Assembly (NCBI GenBank): GCA_003151895.1
Contig: PLYX01000042.1
Coordinates: 1 to 6,402 of the forward strand
DNA: 6,402 nucleotides
From: Solirubrobacterales bacterium
GTDB lineage: Bacteria > Actinomycetota > Thermoleophilia > Solirubrobacterales > Solirubrobacteraceae
Reading direction: 5' to 3'
Below, piece after piece: positions 5,570-6,402 of the stretch; within the stretch, counting starts at the first letter, position 1, and each line of letters starts with the position of its first letter. The notes beneath the pieces are model-generated. The model did no database searches, had not been told where the DNA came from, and worked only from the letters and a program-made list of their open reading frames with translations. Position numbers and translations under genes: made by a program.

Positions 5570-6402
5570 TCAGGCGTTGTTCGTCCGGTCCGCCTGAGCG
5601 ACCGAATCGAAGTCATACTGCCCATTCACTGCCCAAACGCGGCCTTCGACGAGCGCCTTGAGCCGCTCGCGCTCCTCGTCGCTGCGGCGCATCATGTGCG
5701 CGTAGACCCGCAGCGTGAAGGCCGGGTCGGTGTGCCCGAGCTGGTGCATCACATAGGTCGGGTCCTTGCCGATCGCGACGAGGATCGACGCGAACGTGTG
5801 GCGGAGCTTGTGCGGCGTGATCCCGAGCGGCAGCGGCTGCGCGCCGCGCTCGGCAAGCAGCTCTTCGGCGCGACGGACGACCGGTGCGACGATGTCCTTG
5901 CGGAGGTTGTGACGGTCGCGCGCTTTGCCGGTCGAGGTGATGAGCACCGGGTCGTCAGGCCCGGTCGGCAGCCCTTCTCTGATCTTCTGCTGGCGGTGCT
6001 CGATCAGGATCTCGCGCAGCAGCGGCAGCGTGTCGACCTCGCGCATCCCGGCGTCGGTCTTGTCGCGTCCGACGTCGAAGCGGCCGTTGGCGAGATCGAG
6101 GTCGCGTTCGAGCAGCGCGCCCCCGGCCGAGACGCGCGGGCCTCCGAGCAGCAGGATCGCGATCGCCGCGCGCCGGCCGGTCGTCTGGTTGTGGCGGCGC
6201 TGCGTATAGCTGCGGCCTCGGCGATCATTGACGATCACGACCTGGTCGCGGGCGTCGAGGTCGGCCGCGGCTTCGAGCAGCACCGCGACGTGCTCGGCGC
6301 TGTCGAGGTACACCGGCCGCTGTTTGGTGACCTTCAGGCGACGGCGCTTGCCGACCGCGGGATTGCTGGGGATGTGATCGTGGTCGACCGCGAGCGCGAG
6401 GA
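5570..6402 (-). CDS. int: Tyrosine recombinase / phage-type integrase, N-terminus outside window
   Basis: The frame is open from the right edge to the TGA at 5570-5572, giving 276 visible residues; the GTG at 6313 is internal, since an in-frame run ending NPAVGKRRRLKVTKQRP precedes it. The catalytic set of the family is complete: Arg89 (GGPR), Lys114 (DKTDAG), His197 and Arg200 (PHKLRHT), His223 (LGHTD) and nucleophile Tyr233 (RVYAHM), numbered from the first visible codon. The missing part should be the arm-binding and most of the core-binding domain. Such enzymes cut and rejoin DNA between short att sites via a 3'-phosphotyrosine link. A charged stretch of about 25 residues (DARDQ...TTGRR) lies before the Arg helix. 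Position and orientation, pointing at the tRNA-Pro 3' end, imply that it integrated the element to its right. Whether that is a prophage, ICE or genomic island is not visible. Confidence 0.93.
   Translation of the reverse strand, partial: LALAVDHDHIPSNPAVGKRRRLKVTKQRPVYLDSAEHVAVLLEAAADLDARDQVVIVNDRRGRSYTQRRHNQTTGRRAAIAILLLGGPRVSAGGALLERDLDLANGRFDVGRDKTDAGMREVDTLPLLREILIEHRQQKIREGLPTGPDDPVLITSTGKARDRHNLRKDIVAPVVRRAEELLAERGAQPLPLGITPHKLRHTFASILVAIGKDPTYVMHQLGHTDPAFTLRVYAHMMRRSDEERERLKALVEGRVWAVNGQYDFDSVAQADRTNNA

Overview
The window is GC-rich bacterial DNA and looks like an actinobacterial chromosome. The protein style (Arg/Ala-rich, NTG starts), the tRNA without an encoded CCA, and recalled resemblance of several products to Thermoleophilia/Solirubrobacterales proteins suggest that group. 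The lineage is an inference; no phylogenetic marker is present.

Layout, left to right. (1) 3-452, plus strand: C-terminal part of a protein resembling the C-terminus of patatin-like phospholipases; its catalytic part lies outside the window. (2) 453-589: convergent intergenic region with a minus-strand intrinsic terminator and a degenerate second copy of the 3' end of the next gene. (3) 590-4121, minus strand, read right to left: a long-chain acyl-CoA synthetase (FadD type), a small three-helix membrane protein and a divergent histidinol-phosphate-aminotransferase-like PLP enzyme. The last two are only 7 bp apart and are almost certainly co-transcribed. (4) 4122-4321: spacer with the fadD ribosome-binding site and a short 21-bp tandem repeat. 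(5) 4322-4504, minus strand: a 60-residue helix-turn-helix-like protein with a well-formed promoter and Shine-Dalgarno sequence. (6) 4607-5371, minus strand: a Nif3/YbgI-family dinuclear-metal protein with all expected metal ligands. (7) 5458-5531, plus strand: tRNA-Pro(CGG), followed by a perfect 14-bp hairpin that can terminate transcription from both sides. (8) 5570-6402, minus strand: a tyrosine recombinase (integrase) with all six catalytic residues, running off the right edge.

How they fit together: positions 1 to about 5457 look like ordinary chromosome, with a lipid theme (patatin-like lipase, acyl-CoA synthetase). The tRNA-Pro/integrase junction is the classic left end of an integrative element (phage, ICE or genomic island), so new biology is more likely to lie to the right of this window than inside it. 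Within the window the points most worth checking are the non-canonical aminotransferase paired with a membrane protein, the decayed tandem duplication of that gene's 3' end, and the small DNA-binding-like protein. I found no CRISPR array, no insertion sequence and no convincing new defence or biosynthetic system.
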